Source: Euplotes aediculatus (Eukaryota > Ciliophora > Spirotrichea > Euplotida > Euplotidae). From it: a stretch of DNA of 21,374 nt. The translations under genes were made by a program, and so were the position numbers. The DNA lies in contig JAQGFW010006866.1 in NCBI GenBank assembly GCA_030463445.1, forward strand, positions 1 to 21,374. Direction: 5' to 3'. The notes beneath the pieces are model-generated. The model made no database searches and had not been told where the DNA came from. It saw nothing but the letters and a program-made list of their open reading frames with translations. This document shows positions 1-9,203 of the stretch, one piece after another; positions within the stretch are counted from its first letter, which is position 1, and the number at the start of each line of letters is the position of its first letter.

Positions 1-2266
1 TATGACCTTGGATTCCGAGTTTTTTCTCGTCTATAAATCCTTTATTAATAATGCTCTGTACGCCTGGTATAATACAGTTGTAGGCACTTCCACCCGGATA
101 ACCGATTTTGTAAACAATATCTGGAATAAACAGCACGTAGCCATTGCTTACATAATATGAATAGTTGATTGCCGAACGTGAAGGACTTGGCTCTCGGTAA
201 TCATTGATATTATCTGATTCTTTTTCGTAGAAATAGGTAATCATTGGGTACTTTTTCGATGGGTCAAAGCCTTCGGGCTTGTAGAGCAAACCTTCGAGCG
301 GAATTCCATCGAGCGAATTCCATTTAACCATCTCTACGGTTCCCCAAGTGTAATCTTTTTGTTGAGGATTTGCATCTGAGATTTTTTGAATATTCTTAAA
401 TGCCAAATCTGTTGCGTACAAATCTGGACATTCTTTGAAATTTGAACGTTGAAATAACACGGCATCTGACTGCTTAGATTTGGTCGAAAACGCATAATTA
501 TAATCGCCCATAACCAAAGGAGAAATCTTAGAGTCATTGTACGACACAAAACCTGATTGCTTGGTTTTGTTATCAAAAACCCTAAAAAGCATTGGCTTTT
601 TCAAGTCTAAACTACGTTCTTCGGTATCGAGGCGGATGTTTCGGTATGTCAAACCTTTTTCGATTCCGTTGGTAAGATTTGTAAGTTTTGATGGTTCGTT
701 AGGGTTTATTGCCCAAATATCAAATTTATCATAAACCAAGAATTGCTCATCGTTTTTAGTCCAGCCCGCATTTCCGTAAGGGTTCGGGAAATCTGGGTGG
801 TCGTCTTCGTCGGCATCGGTAAATTTCTTGTCGTTAGTCATTTTAATGACTTTTGCAGATTTTACTGCATACGCAAAATAGGCAGAATCGGCATCCGAAA
901 ACCAAGTGATATATTTGGCTTCGGGCGACGCATTGACACTATTAGCACCCATTATGCCTTTGGCAATCTGCGTTGCTTTACCATCTTTTAGGTTAATGAT
1001 ATAGATATCGCCTTGTCCGTGCCAATCCCAGTGAGCATTTGAGTATGGCAATGTCGAGACCCCAATCACAAAATCAGCATCACCTTCTTTGGCTAATTCG
1101 ACCGTCGGAATCTCTTTGGTGGCTAATTGAGTAAAGTTTTTAGTTTTTACATCATAAACAGATAGATATGCCTTCTTTTTGTCTTGCTCTGCCGTAACTA
1201 ACTGCTGTGGTTGCAAACGTAAATCTTTGTAATTCCAGACATCAACCTTTACGATTTCTTCTGCCAGCAATGTAGTATCAGGAACTAATGGTTTAGGATT
1301 TGTACCAAAATATAATTTTGAACCATCTTTCGAGAATCTCGGAGCGTAATCGGCATTGACAAACCAATCTTTGGTCGGGTTATTCTGATTATCGGCAATT
1401 GTTTCGGCAGTCTTATCTCCACCTTTCCAAAGCATTAATTTTGGGTTGCGAATTTGTGTCTTGGCATTTGTATCCAAATCGGCTATAAATGATAGTTTAT
1501 CGCCATTTTCAGTAAAACTCAGTTTACGGAACTTCCCTTTCGATTCAAAAGCGGTTGTTAACTGTTTTTTATCTAAATCATATACATAAACGCCCGATTT
1601 CATGGTCGAATCATTACCCGTCGAAACAAAAGAGAGGTATTTACCATATTTCGGAAAATCGTATTCGGTAACAAATCCAAAAGATTGCTCAACATTGGTT
1701 TTAAGATTTAACAAAACCAATTTATAGCCATTATCTTCTGATTCTTTTTTTGGAGCTTTCTTTTTAGAGTCGGTTTTTGCGGTCGAGTCTTTCTTCGCAG
1801 GCTTCGGTGCAGGGCTTTCGGTCAAATAAGCAAGCCATTCGCCTGCTTTTTCTGGAATCTTATAAGAAGAAACCTTTGGTAATTTGGTCAATTTAGTATT
1901 TGTAAAAGCATAAATACCCAGCGAATCTTTTGGCATTTCGTCTTTTTTCTTCTTTGCTTTTTTAGCGTCTTTGGTAGCTTGAAATTGTGGTTTGATTTTG
2001 AATATTACATTTTCAGAATCAAACGTAATTCGTAGGTCGGAGCCACGTGCAATCGTTTCTTTTTTATCCGATTTAAGCGATTGAATCATCAAATTACCGT
2101 CGCCTTCTTGTGGATTTACCGTAAAAACTGCCCATTTGCCATCATTTGATAACTGACGCTCACCGATGCTTTTCCAGCTATCATAGACATCGTGGGTCAG
2201 TGGTTTTTTCTGTGCTTTTATCAGAAGCGGACAAAGCAATAAGACTAAAAAGTAAAGTTTTTTCAT
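1..2266 (-). CDS. S9 family peptidase (prolyl oligopeptidase type), exported, 3' end cut by window edge
   Basis: Reading leftwards from the ATG at 2264-2266, the frame stays open to the edge for 755 codons; I checked it at several points. It starts with a signal peptide (MKKLYFLVLLLCPLLIKA, then QKK), so the mature enzyme is probably periplasmic. The middle resembles the beta-propeller of S9 peptidases, which cleave oligopeptides. The C-terminal hydrolase part contains PDIVYKIGYPGGSAYNC, typical of Bacteroidota S9 enzymes, and the last residues are LGIQGH. That is the start of the G-H-S-x-G-G nucleophile elbow, so the catalytic Ser is predicted to be the next codon, outside the window (the first base of that codon, A, fits AGC/AGT). 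Asp and His of the triad are also outside. Two Lys-rich low-complexity stretches (about residues 98-114 and 154-178) interrupt the propeller. It is divergent from the amidohydrolase gene at 2476. Family assignment is firm; substrate is unknown. Confidence 0.93.
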   Translation of the reverse strand, partial: MKKLYFLVLLLCPLLIKAQKKPLTHDVYDSWKSIGERQLSNDGKWAVFTVNPQEGDGNLMIQSLKSDKKETIARGSDLRITFDSENVIFKIKPQFQATKDAKKAKKKKDEMPKDSLGIYAFTNTKLTKLPKVSSYKIPEKAGEWLAYLTESPAPKPAKKDSTAKTDSKKKAPKKESEDNGYKLVLLNLKTNVEQSFGFVTEYDFPKYGKYLSFVSTGNDSTMKSGVYVYDLDKKQLTTAFESKGKFRKLSFTENGDKLSFIADLDTNAKTQIRNPKLMLWKGGDKTAETIADNQNNPTKDWFVNADYAPRFSKDGSKLYFGTNPKPLVPDTTLLAEEIVKVDVWNYKDLRLQPQQLVTAEQDKKKAYLSVYDVKTKNFTQLATKEIPTVELAKEGDADFVIGVSTLPYSNAHWDWHGQGDIYIINLKDGKATQIAKGIMGANSVNASPEAKYITWFSDADSAYFAYAVKSAKVIKMTNDKKFTDADEDDHPDFPNPYGNAGWTKNDEQFLVYDKFDIWAINPNEPSKLTNLTNGIEKGLTYRNIRLDTEERSLDLKKPMLFRVFDNKTKQSGFVSYNDSKISPLVMGDYNYAFSTKSKQSDAVLFQRSNFKECPDLYATDLAFKNIQKISDANPQQKDYTWGTVEMVKWNSLDGIPLEGLLYKPEGFDPSKKYPMITYFYEKESDNINDYREPSPSRSAINYSYYVSNGYVLFIPDIVYKIGYPGGSAYNCIIPGVQSIINKGFIDEKKLGIQGH

Positions 2267-2475
2267 TGAAGAAGCTTTAGTTTAGAAGTGATTTTTAGGG
2301 TACAAACTTGTCTGTATTTTTATAGTAATAATTTTAAAGATAGACAAGTACTGATAGTTCATCTACAAAACTCGTTAATTTATTTGTAAAAGCATTGTGC
2401 TTTTTTGTAGTTTTACGACTTTGCATCATTTAACAAACTATCGAATTGGTTAACAAACAATTAGCCCTAAACTCC
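2267..2475. promoter_or_regulatory. Divergent promoter region between the S9 peptidase and propeller-amidohydrolase genes
   Basis: This 209-base gap must hold both promoters. For the plus gene the best match to the Bacteroidota promoter is TTTG at 2383-2386 and TAGTTTTA at 2408-2415 (7 of 8 to TAnnTTTG), 21 bases apart, giving a leader of about 50 bases to the ATG at 2476. An 8-bp inverted repeat (ACTTGTCT at 2306-2313 and AGACAAGT at 2342-2349) lies on the S9 side. I see no strong promoter for the S9 gene; CAAGTTTG on the minus strand within the left arm region is one mismatch from the -7 box. These are pattern matches only. Confidence 0.35.
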
Positions 2476-5400
2476 ATGAATAATTTTTATCTAAGTCGAA
2501 AAGTCATCACTATATTTTTGAGTGTCATAATGCTCCTATCATTAGGATTTCTCGTAACAGCTCGCCAAACAAGTTTTATCAATTGGAGTAAAATCACGGC
2601 AGATTCTACAACAAAAGATACAGTTCAGTTTACGAAATACAAAAACTTACCGCTAAAGCCGACTCGTAAGTTTAAAATGACTACCGACGAAGGCTCTTGG
2701 CTTTCGGTAGATGTTAGCCCCGATGGCAAGCAGATTGCATTTGATTTGATGGGTGATATTTATACGATTCCGTTTGAGGGTGGAAAAGCCACGACCATCA
2801 CCAAAGGTTTGGCGTATGACGTGCATCCAAGATTTAGCCCAGATGGTAAAAAGCTACTTTTTGTATCGGATAGAAGTGGCTCTGATAACGTTTGGTATAT
2901 TGATTTTGAGAAAAAAGATACAGTACAAGTAACAAAAGAAAATGACCAGAATATCCCATCGGCAGATTGGACACCCGATAGCAAATATATTGTATTTTCG
3001 AAGGGTAGAATCAATAATGTTCAGCTTTGGATGGTACATGCCGATGGTGGTTCGGGAGTTCAATTGATAGAAGGCGAGCGTGCAAAAACAATAGATGTAG
3101 CAGTTGGACATGACGGAAGATACATTTATTATTCGCAACGAAATGGTGGCTGGACCTACAACACGATGCTTCCGCAATATCAACTTGGGGTTTATGACCG
3201 TGAAAACGCCAAAAAAACCACGATTACCTCTCGTTATGGTTCGGCGTTTACGCCTACACTTTCGGGCGATGGCAAGTGGCTGGTTTATGGAAGTCGCTAT
3301 GAAGACAAAACGGGTTTGGTTTTGAGAAACTTAGAATCGGGCGATGAGAAATGGTTGGCGTATCCAATCCAGAGAGATGAGCAAGAGTCAATGGCTACGA
3401 TGGGGGTTCTGCCTGCAATGGCATTTACACCTGATAATCAATCGCTTGTGGTTTCTTATGGTGGCAAAATCTATAAAATTGGGGTAAATGGCGGAAGTCC
3501 AGTTCAGATTCCGTTCAGCGTAAACATGGAGTTAGAATTAGGTCCAAGATTGGAATTCAAATATCCGATTTCGGATTCTACCCAAACACTAATTTCTCAA
3601 ATCAGAGATGGAGTACCTTCACCAGATGGTAAACAGTTGGCTTTTACGGCATTAAACCGTCTGTATGTGATGGATTTACCAAACGGAACTCCACATAAAC
3701 TGACCAACCATGATTTTACAGAAGCACAGCCTACGTGGTCGCCCGATGGCAAGACGATTGTCTTTACGACTTGGACTCCCGATGGTGGAAATCTTTACAG
3801 TGTAAATTCGGGCGGTGGGTCAATTCAGAAACTAACAAAAGTTGCTGCTCTTTATACCCAACCTGCTTTTTCGCCAAAAGGAGATAGAATCGTTTTTATT
3901 CGTAGCAAAGCACAAACTTTTAAGTCTTCGATTGGACCTGTTGCCAACGAATCCGAAAATGAAATTGCTTGGATTCCTGCTGGTGGTGGCGATGTAACAC
4001 TTATCGAAAAATCAAATGGCAGAACCAACCCACATTTTACAAAAGATAATGATAGAATTTATTTGAGTGGAAACGACGGCGGCTTGATTTCAATCAGATG
4101 GGATGGTACAGATGAAAAAATCCACGCAAAAATAACAGGTATCACAACTTACGGCATAAGTATCACGAAAGATGCTCATAATTGTATGCTAACCGAAGCA
4201 GGTGCCGATGCAATGGAGGTTCAGAAGGCTTCGCCAGCTTCTCAGATTATGATTGCTCCCGATGGCGAAAAAGCAATGGCACAAATCAATAATGAGATTT
4301 ATACAGTTACGATTCCGAAAACTGGCAAAACCGTAAATATTTCGGTTTCGGATGCGGCAAATGCACAATTCCCAGCTAAAAAATTGACCGAAATAGGCGG
4401 AGAGTTTCCTGCTTGGTCGGGTGATGCAAAGAGAGTTCATTGGTCGTTGGGACGTTATCATTTTATTTATGATTTAGACAAATCTAAATCTTTTGAGGAT
4501 AGTGTAAAAACTGCCAAAAAAGAAGAAGAAAAACGCAAGGCAGATTCACTCAATAAAGCAAAAACAGATACTGTAAAAATCAAAACGGATACCAAAACAG
4601 CAAAAATTGACAAAAAAGAAGATGCCAAATATAAAGCCCAAGAACTTGAAGTAAAGCTGTACTTTAGCCGTGATATTCCGACAGCAACCATTCTTTTAAA
4701 AGGTGGAAGAATAATCACGATGAATGGCAACGAAATCATAGAAAATGGGGATTTATTAATCGAAAACAACCGTATTAAGGCTTATGGCAAAGCTGGAAGC
4801 ATAAAAGCCAGCGGAGCAAAAGTGATTGATGCCAAAGGCAAAACCATCGTACCGGGTTTTGTAGATACGCACGCCCACATGTGGCCACAATGGGGTATTC
4901 AGAAAAACCAAGTCTGGATTTATGCTGCTAACCTCGCTTACGGAGTCATGACAACCCGTGACCCTCAAACCGCTACAACTGATGTCTTGACCTATACCGA
5001 TATGGTAGAATCAGGCAAAATCGTCGGTCCTCGTATTTATTCAACGGGCCCAGGTGTGGGGTATTGGTCTTACAACCTTAAAGACTCTACCCAAACCCAA
5101 AATGTACTTAAACAATACAGCAAATACTACAATACTAAATATATCAAAATGTATTTGACGGGTAATCGCCAGACTCGTCAATGGATTATCAAAGCTGCCA
5201 AAGACCAAAAATTAATGCCAACAACCGAGGGTGGATTGAATTATAAACTCAATATGACCAATCTGCTCGATGGCTATCCCGGACACGAACACGCTATCCC
5301 TGTTTATCCGCTTTACAAAGATTTGATAAATACAATTTCGTATTCTAAAATGTGCGTAACTCCTACCCTTTTGGTGGCTTATGGCGGTCCTTTTGCCGAA

Positions 5401-5937
5401 ATTTATTATTTCGAGACAGAGAACCCTTACCACGACAAAAAGATGCAAAACTTTATGCCGTATGAAGAATTAGCCGAAAAAACTCGTCGTGTAAGTGGCT
5501 GGTTTATGCCCGAAGAACACGTTTTTCAGAAACACGCCAAATCAATGAAGTCAATGGTCGAGGCTGGTGCATTAGCTGGGGTTGGAAGTCATGGAGAGTT
5601 TCAAGGTTTGGGTTATCATTGGGAGCTTTGGTCTATACAAAGTGGTGGTATGAGTACCCACGATGCCCTCAAAGTAGCAACTATTCAAGGAGCAGAAGCT
5701 CTCGGACTCGATAAAGATTTAGGAAGTATCGAAAAAGGCAAATTGGCTGATTTATTGATACTTGATAAAAACCCGCTTGAGAATATTCGTAACTCAAATA
5801 CAATCAATATGGTCATCAAAAACGGTAGAGTTTATGAGGCTGGTACGCTCAATGAAATTTACCCTGCTCAACGCAAACTCGAACGTAGCGAATGGACTTT
5901 TGAAAAACCAACGAATAATACAGGAGTAAAAGAATAG
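2476..5937 (+). CDS. Exported TolB-like beta-propeller fused to amidohydrolase
   Basis: I chose the ATG at 2476 (1153 residues); an in-frame TTG at 2446 would add 10 residues ahead of what already looks like a signal peptide (MNNFYLSRKVITIFLSVIML). About residues 45-650 hold many PD40/WD40-like blades with the S-P-D-G-K motif (for example VSPDGKQIAF, FSPDGKKLLF, WSPDGKTIVF). A highly charged Lys/Asp/Thr linker follows (about 665-730), then an amidohydrolase domain (about 735-1135) opening with GGRIITMNGNEIIENG. The metal site shows HAH (H799, H801), a Lys at 891 in YIKMYLTG, and GHEH (H937, H939). Where classic members have Asp there is GSHGE (H1039, E1041); as I recall, related propeller-amidohydrolases carry a similar GxHG motif. 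It closes with the usual GSIEKGKLADLLILD. Known relatives are called PD40 or amidohydrolase family proteins; the substrate (dipeptide or cyclic amide) is not known. Confidence 0.93.
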   Translation: MNNFYLSRKVITIFLSVIMLLSLGFLVTARQTSFINWSKITADSTTKDTVQFTKYKNLPLKPTRKFKMTTDEGSWLSVDVSPDGKQIAFDLMGDIYTIPFEGGKATTITKGLAYDVHPRFSPDGKKLLFVSDRSGSDNVWYIDFEKKDTVQVTKENDQNIPSADWTPDSKYIVFSKGRINNVQLWMVHADGGSGVQLIEGERAKTIDVAVGHDGRYIYYSQRNGGWTYNTMLPQYQLGVYDRENAKKTTITSRYGSAFTPTLSGDGKWLVYGSRYEDKTGLVLRNLESGDEKWLAYPIQRDEQESMATMGVLPAMAFTPDNQSLVVSYGGKIYKIGVNGGSPVQIPFSVNMELELGPRLEFKYPISDSTQTLISQIRDGVPSPDGKQLAFTALNRLYVMDLPNGTPHKLTNHDFTEAQPTWSPDGKTIVFTTWTPDGGNLYSVNSGGGSIQKLTKVAALYTQPAFSPKGDRIVFIRSKAQTFKSSIGPVANESENEIAWIPAGGGDVTLIEKSNGRTNPHFTKDNDRIYLSGNDGGLISIRWDGTDEKIHAKITGITTYGISITKDAHNCMLTEAGADAMEVQKASPASQIMIAPDGEKAMAQINNEIYTVTIPKTGKTVNISVSDAANAQFPAKKLTEIGGEFPAWSGDAKRVHWSLGRYHFIYDLDKSKSFEDSVKTAKKEEEKRKADSLNKAKTDTVKIKTDTKTAKIDKKEDAKYKAQELEVKLYFSRDIPTATILLKGGRIITMNGNEIIENGDLLIENNRIKAYGKAGSIKASGAKVIDAKGKTIVPGFVDTHAHMWPQWGIQKNQVWIYAANLAYGVMTTRDPQTATTDVLTYTDMVESGKIVGPRIYSTGPGVGYWSYNLKDSTQTQNVLKQYSKYYNTKYIKMYLTGNRQTRQWIIKAAKDQKLMPTTEGGLNYKLNMTNLLDGYPGHEHAIPVYPLYKDLINTISYSKMCVTPTLLVAYGGPFAEIYYFETENPYHDKKMQNFMPYEELAEKTRRVSGWFMPEEHVFQKHAKSMKSMVEAGALAGVGSHGEFQGLGYHWELWSIQSGGMSTHDALKVATIQGAEALGLDKDLGSIEKGKLADLLILDKNPLENIRNSNTINMVIKNGRVYEAGTLNEIYPAQRKLERSEWTFEKPTNNTGVKE

Positions 5938-6010
5938 AGTTTTTGGTTTGGAGTTCATAAATAATAAACCCAAAAATCAAACACTATAAACCTATAAAAA
6001 CAACAAAACT

Positions 6011-6931
6011 ATGCTAAAACTTGGATTTGTAAGTGCGATTTTAGCCGATTTCGGCTTCGAACACGTGGTAGATTTTGCTCATAATCATGGTTTTCAGTGT
6101 GTTGAAATGATGTGCTGGCCGAGCGATAATGGCGATACTCGTCGGTATGCAGGTGTTACGCACATAAACGTTGATAGCTTAGATACCAAACACATTGACT
6201 ATATCAAAAGGTATTTGCACGATAAAAAAATATTTATTTCAGGATTAGGCTATTACCCAAATCCGCTCGACCCCGATAAGCAAAAATCAGAGTTTTATAT
6301 CGAGCATATCAAGAAGGTGATTCGGGCTTGTAATGCCCTCGGAATACCCGTAATGAATACATTTATTGGTAGAAATCCGAGCAAAAATATAGAAGATAAC
6401 CTCAAATTATTCAAAAAACTCTGGAAACCCATCATCGAAACCGCCGAACAAGAAGGTATCAAAATTGGTATCGAAAACTGCCCAATGTGGTTTAGCAATG
6501 ACGAATGGCCAAGCGGCAAAAATTTAGCTACAACCCCTGCCATTTGGGATAGAATGTTTGAGACTTTCAAAACGCCATTATTTGGTCTAAATTACGACCC
6601 ATCGCACTTGGTTTGGCAAATGATGGACCACGTCAAGCCGATTTATCAATACAAAGACCGCTTGCACCATATTCATCTAAAAGATGTAAAAGTTTATAAA
6701 GATAAGCTTGATAGAGTAGGAATTATGGCGAATCCGCTTGAATATCATTCGCCAAAACTTCCAGGCTTAGGCGATGTCAATTGGCGTGATTTTTTTGCTG
6801 CACTGACGGATGTTCGATACCGTGGACCAGTTGTAATTGAGGTCGAAGATAAAGCCTACGAAGGCAGCATCGAAGACGTTACAACGGCAATCCTAACAAG
6901 TAGAAATTATCTAAAACAATTTTTAGGATAA
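6011..6931 (+). CDS. Sugar phosphate isomerase/epimerase family protein (xylose isomerase-like TIM barrel)
   Basis: A 306-residue protein without signal peptide, hence cytoplasmic. It matches the AP-endonuclease-2/xylose-isomerase-like TIM barrel superfamily, which binds a divalent metal and isomerises or epimerises sugars, sugar phosphates or inositols. Expected metal ligands are in place and in order: E155 in IGIENCPM, D196 in NYDPSHLVWQ, H222 in HHIHLKDVK, and E277 in VVIEVEDKAYEG. The PSHL and IHLKD motifs are typical of the family. It follows the amidohydrolase gene on the same strand after 73 bases with no obvious promoter or terminator between, so co-transcription is possible. The exact substrate cannot be read from the sequence. 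Its stop codon ends one base before the stop of the convergent regulator gene. Confidence 0.9.
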   Translation: MLKLGFVSAILADFGFEHVVDFAHNHGFQCVEMMCWPSDNGDTRRYAGVTHINVDSLDTKHIDYIKRYLHDKKIFISGLGYYPNPLDPDKQKSEFYIEHIKKVIRACNALGIPVMNTFIGRNPSKNIEDNLKLFKKLWKPIIETAEQEGIKIGIENCPMWFSNDEWPSGKNLATTPAIWDRMFETFKTPLFGLNYDPSHLVWQMMDHVKPIYQYKDRLHHIHLKDVKVYKDKLDRVGIMANPLEYHSPKLPGLGDVNWRDFFAALTDVRYRGPVVIEVEDKAYEGSIEDVTTAILTSRNYLKQFLG

Positions 6932-6932
6932 A

Positions 6933-7712
6933 TCACAAAACCCCATTTAGCATACAAATCTGAATCAACGCCGTGGTATCTTTTGCACCTGTTCGGGCAA
7001 GCATATTGCGGCGATGATTATCAACAGTATTGGGGCTAATCTCTAATTTTTCGGCAATCTTTTTGGTATCAAAGCCCTTAGAAATTAGTCTCAAAACCTC
7101 TAACTCTCTTGGCGAAACGATGTCTTCTTCGTGGGTTTCATTTAAATCCGAAAAATAAGTAAAAACTCGTTTGCCTCCATTTGCCGAGAATCGAAACCAA
7201 AAACTTCTACCTTTCATCAAATGGCTCACGTTATTAACCAAAATCAATGCTAAAAGTGGATTACTATTTTCGTCCAACTCCAATGGCATTACATTTAGGT
7301 TCCAAATACTTCTTTCGCTATCAGGGTTTATGAGATAGGCCCCACAGAAACTAATTTTTATATTATCTTTTTCTTCTTTTGAGAGTTTGTTAAGTACTTC
7401 AATTGACCAATTTACCCCCAAAGTCGGAAAACTCAAGTGTTCGGGTATTAATCTACTCATAAACCTCGGAACAACATTTGTCAAATCTTCGTTATCGGTT
7501 TCAAAAGTTTGTTTTCGGCTTATAAAAATAGGCTGGAATTTACGAAAATCAAATATACTCACAATGTCAACTTGTTGTTCGTGCAGTACCTGAACAAGCC
7601 CTAAGTGGTTTTTGTATTTCTCGTAATCTACCTCAACTGGTTCTGGAAAAAAATCCTCTACCTGCTTGATTATTTTATGCAGATTACGCTCATTTTGATG
7701 ACTTTGTTTCAT
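6933..7712 (-). CDS. LuxR-type helix-turn-helix transcriptional regulator with PAS-like N-terminus
   Basis: I chose the ATG at 7710-7712 (259 residues); a TTG three codons upstream (7721) is possible. The C-terminal 65 residues are a clear GerE/LuxR DNA-binding domain: SPRELEVLRLISKGFDTKKI followed by AEKLEISPNTVDNHRRNML, with the standard recognition helix. The N-terminal 190 residues lack a phosphoacceptor Asp pattern of response regulators; the stretch VDIVSIFDFRKFQPIFISRK and the strands that follow resemble PAS-type sensor domains found in Bacteroidota LuxR proteins. It therefore probably senses a small molecule or protein partner directly rather than through phosphorylation, but this is inference. 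It stands alone; neighbours do not reveal its targets. Confidence 0.88.
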   Translation of the reverse strand: MKQSHQNERNLHKIIKQVEDFFPEPVEVDYEKYKNHLGLVQVLHEQQVDIVSIFDFRKFQPIFISRKQTFETDNEDLTNVVPRFMSRLIPEHLSFPTLGVNWSIEVLNKLSKEEKDNIKISFCGAYLINPDSERSIWNLNVMPLELDENSNPLLALILVNNVSHLMKGRSFWFRFSANGGKRVFTYFSDLNETHEEDIVSPRELEVLRLISKGFDTKKIAEKLEISPNTVDNHRRNMLARTGAKDTTALIQICMLNGVL

Positions 7713-7824
7713 TAAAAACAATAGTATAGTGCTACTGAATTTATCTCAGCACGCTTAGTTTTTGGGTTGTTTCTTGGGGAATCTTAGGTACTTATTAACC
7801 GAATGGAAGTTTTTTCTGACAAAT

Positions 7825-7832
7825 CAAAACTA
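7825..7832 (-). promoter_or_regulatory. Candidate -7 box for the LuxR-type gene
   Basis: On the minus strand this reads TAGTTTTG, a full match to the Bacteroidota -7 consensus TAnnTTTG. It would give a leader of about 105 bases. No good TTTG is seen about 20 bases upstream, so the call is weak. The rest of the 174-base gap (7713-7886) holds nothing else I can name. Confidence 0.3.
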
Positions 7833-7886
7833 ACAATTATTATTCGCAATAACTATATTTTATTAACATTTTTATCTATTGGTGGG

Positions 7887-9119
7887 TTAGTCTGGCAAAA
7901 AAGTAAGAGAACTCAATTGGCTATCTTCAAACATTTCATGGGTTAATTCTTGTAGTTGAGGGGCTTCAATTTTACGGATTTCCTCAAAAATACTTGGAAG
8001 AGAATCTACCCTGCCTAAATCCAGAATACTTTTTGCCATCATTAGCATAAAACTCTGGTTGCTTTCTTCTGCCATCGCCAACTGCCCCATCAACTGTTCT
8101 TTAGTTGCATGAAGCTGCTGCTTGCCCAAAAGTTTATCTTTTAAAAGCTGAATTTCTTTCATTATCAAAGAATTTGCTTTTTCAAGATTATCTTTATCAG
8201 TAGCAAAATAAATGCCAACGAATCCTGTGTCAATAAATGGACTATAATTAGCATCAATTCCATAAACCAAACCATGTTTTTCTCGAAGAGTCATATTAAA
8301 TCGAGAGTTTAAACCTGGTCCACCGAGTAGATTGACAAGCATAAAAAATGGCAGTCGTTTTTCGTCATTGAGCGGATACGCAGGTCGCCCAATCGCACAA
8401 TGAGCTTGCGTAATTGGTTTCTTGATGGTTACTCTTTGAGGTTTATAATCTTGGGGAGGAGTCCGAATCAGCGTAGCTTTGGTGGTCGGAATCTCTCTGA
8501 GGTACTTCTCTCCTACCTGAATCGCTTTTTTGAATGAGATATTGCCCACAATCGAAAGCACGATTCGCTCGGTATCCATATTTTGGGCAATAAATTGTTG
8601 CAAATCTTTTCGGCTAAACGATTTTACACTTTCTTGCGTACCCAAAATATTAGCTCCAAGTTGGTGATTGGCAAAAACGATTCCATCAAAATCATCTTGA
8701 ATTGCATCTTCGGGAGAGTCAAGATACATCGACATTTCTTCGAGGATTACATTTCTTTCACGCTCAATCTGATTTTCTGGAAAAGTAGAATTGAAGGTAA
8801 TATCTACCAATAATTCAACCGATTTCTCGAAATGAGCATCCAAAACCGACGCATGAAAACAGATTTTTTCTTTGGTTGTATAAGCGTTTAATTCCCCACC
8901 AACCGATTCGAGGCGATTAATTATATGGTAAGATTTACGCTTTTTTGTACCTTTGAACGCCATGTGTTCCCAAAAGTGAGCTAAACCCGTTTGTTCGGGG
9001 CTTTCATCTCGGCTACCCATATCGAGCATAATACCACAATGAACAATCTGGGTATAAGGTACTTGGCGATGTATGATTCGGATACCGCTGGGCAGTGTAT
9101 AAACTTGGTAATCTGACAT
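7887..9119 (-). CDS. M16 family zinc metallopeptidase (insulinase/pitrilysin-like)
   Basis: A 410-residue protein, the usual length for a single two-domain M16 subunit. The inverted zinc motif HxxEH is present as H48-F-W-E51-H52 in GLAHFWEHMAFKGT, with the distal glutamate ligand at E127 or E128 in ERNVILEEMS, about 76 residues on as expected. The C-terminal half carries the M16 substrate-binding pattern (GGPGLNSRFNMTLREKHGLV, then YGIDANYSPF). No signal peptide is visible, so it is predicted to be cytoplasmic or released by an atypical route. M16 enzymes degrade peptides in a closed chamber; because both catalytic residues are present, this is an active-type subunit rather than the inactive partner. 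No paired inactive M16 gene adjoins it. It is divergent from the glycosyltransferase gene. Confidence 0.95.
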   Translation of the reverse strand: MSDYQVYTLPSGIRIIHRQVPYTQIVHCGIMLDMGSRDESPEQTGLAHFWEHMAFKGTKKRKSYHIINRLESVGGELNAYTTKEKICFHASVLDAHFEKSVELLVDITFNSTFPENQIERERNVILEEMSMYLDSPEDAIQDDFDGIVFANHQLGANILGTQESVKSFSRKDLQQFIAQNMDTERIVLSIVGNISFKKAIQVGEKYLREIPTTKATLIRTPPQDYKPQRVTIKKPITQAHCAIGRPAYPLNDEKRLPFFMLVNLLGGPGLNSRFNMTLREKHGLVYGIDANYSPFIDTGFVGIYFATDKDNLEKANSLIMKEIQLLKDKLLGKQQLHATKEQLMGQLAMAEESNQSFMLMMAKSILDLGRVDSLPSIFEEIRKIEAPQLQELTHEMFEDSQLSSLTFLPD

Positions 9120-9170
9120 TAACTAATGAGTGAATGAGCAAAATGAGTCGAAAATGCTCCAATTAAACAA

Positions 9171-9178
9171 CAAAATTA
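9171..9178 (-). promoter_or_regulatory. Candidate -7 box for the M16 peptidase gene
   Basis: The minus strand reads TAATTTTG, a perfect TAnnTTTG match, 52 bases upstream of the ATG at 9119. No convincing -33 TTTG accompanies it. The leader between box and start contains three copies of AATGAG (plus-strand 9125-9130, 9133-9138, 9142-9147). Confidence 0.4.
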
Positions 9179-9203
9179 GTAAAAAGTAGTTCATTTTTAG
9201 CTT

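Noticed and set aside
334-991. Open frames on both strands inside the first 1 kb (80, 65 and 82 residues)
   Set aside because: They overlap the continuous 755-codon S9 peptidase frame, which has clear family motifs; the short ones have no recognisable features.
4467-4769. 100-residue minus-strand frame with hydrophobic stretches under the charged linker of the amidohydrolase
   Set aside because: It is the complement of a Lys/Asp/Thr-rich coding segment, which reads as Phe/Val/Leu/Ser-rich on the other strand; no promoter or family match.
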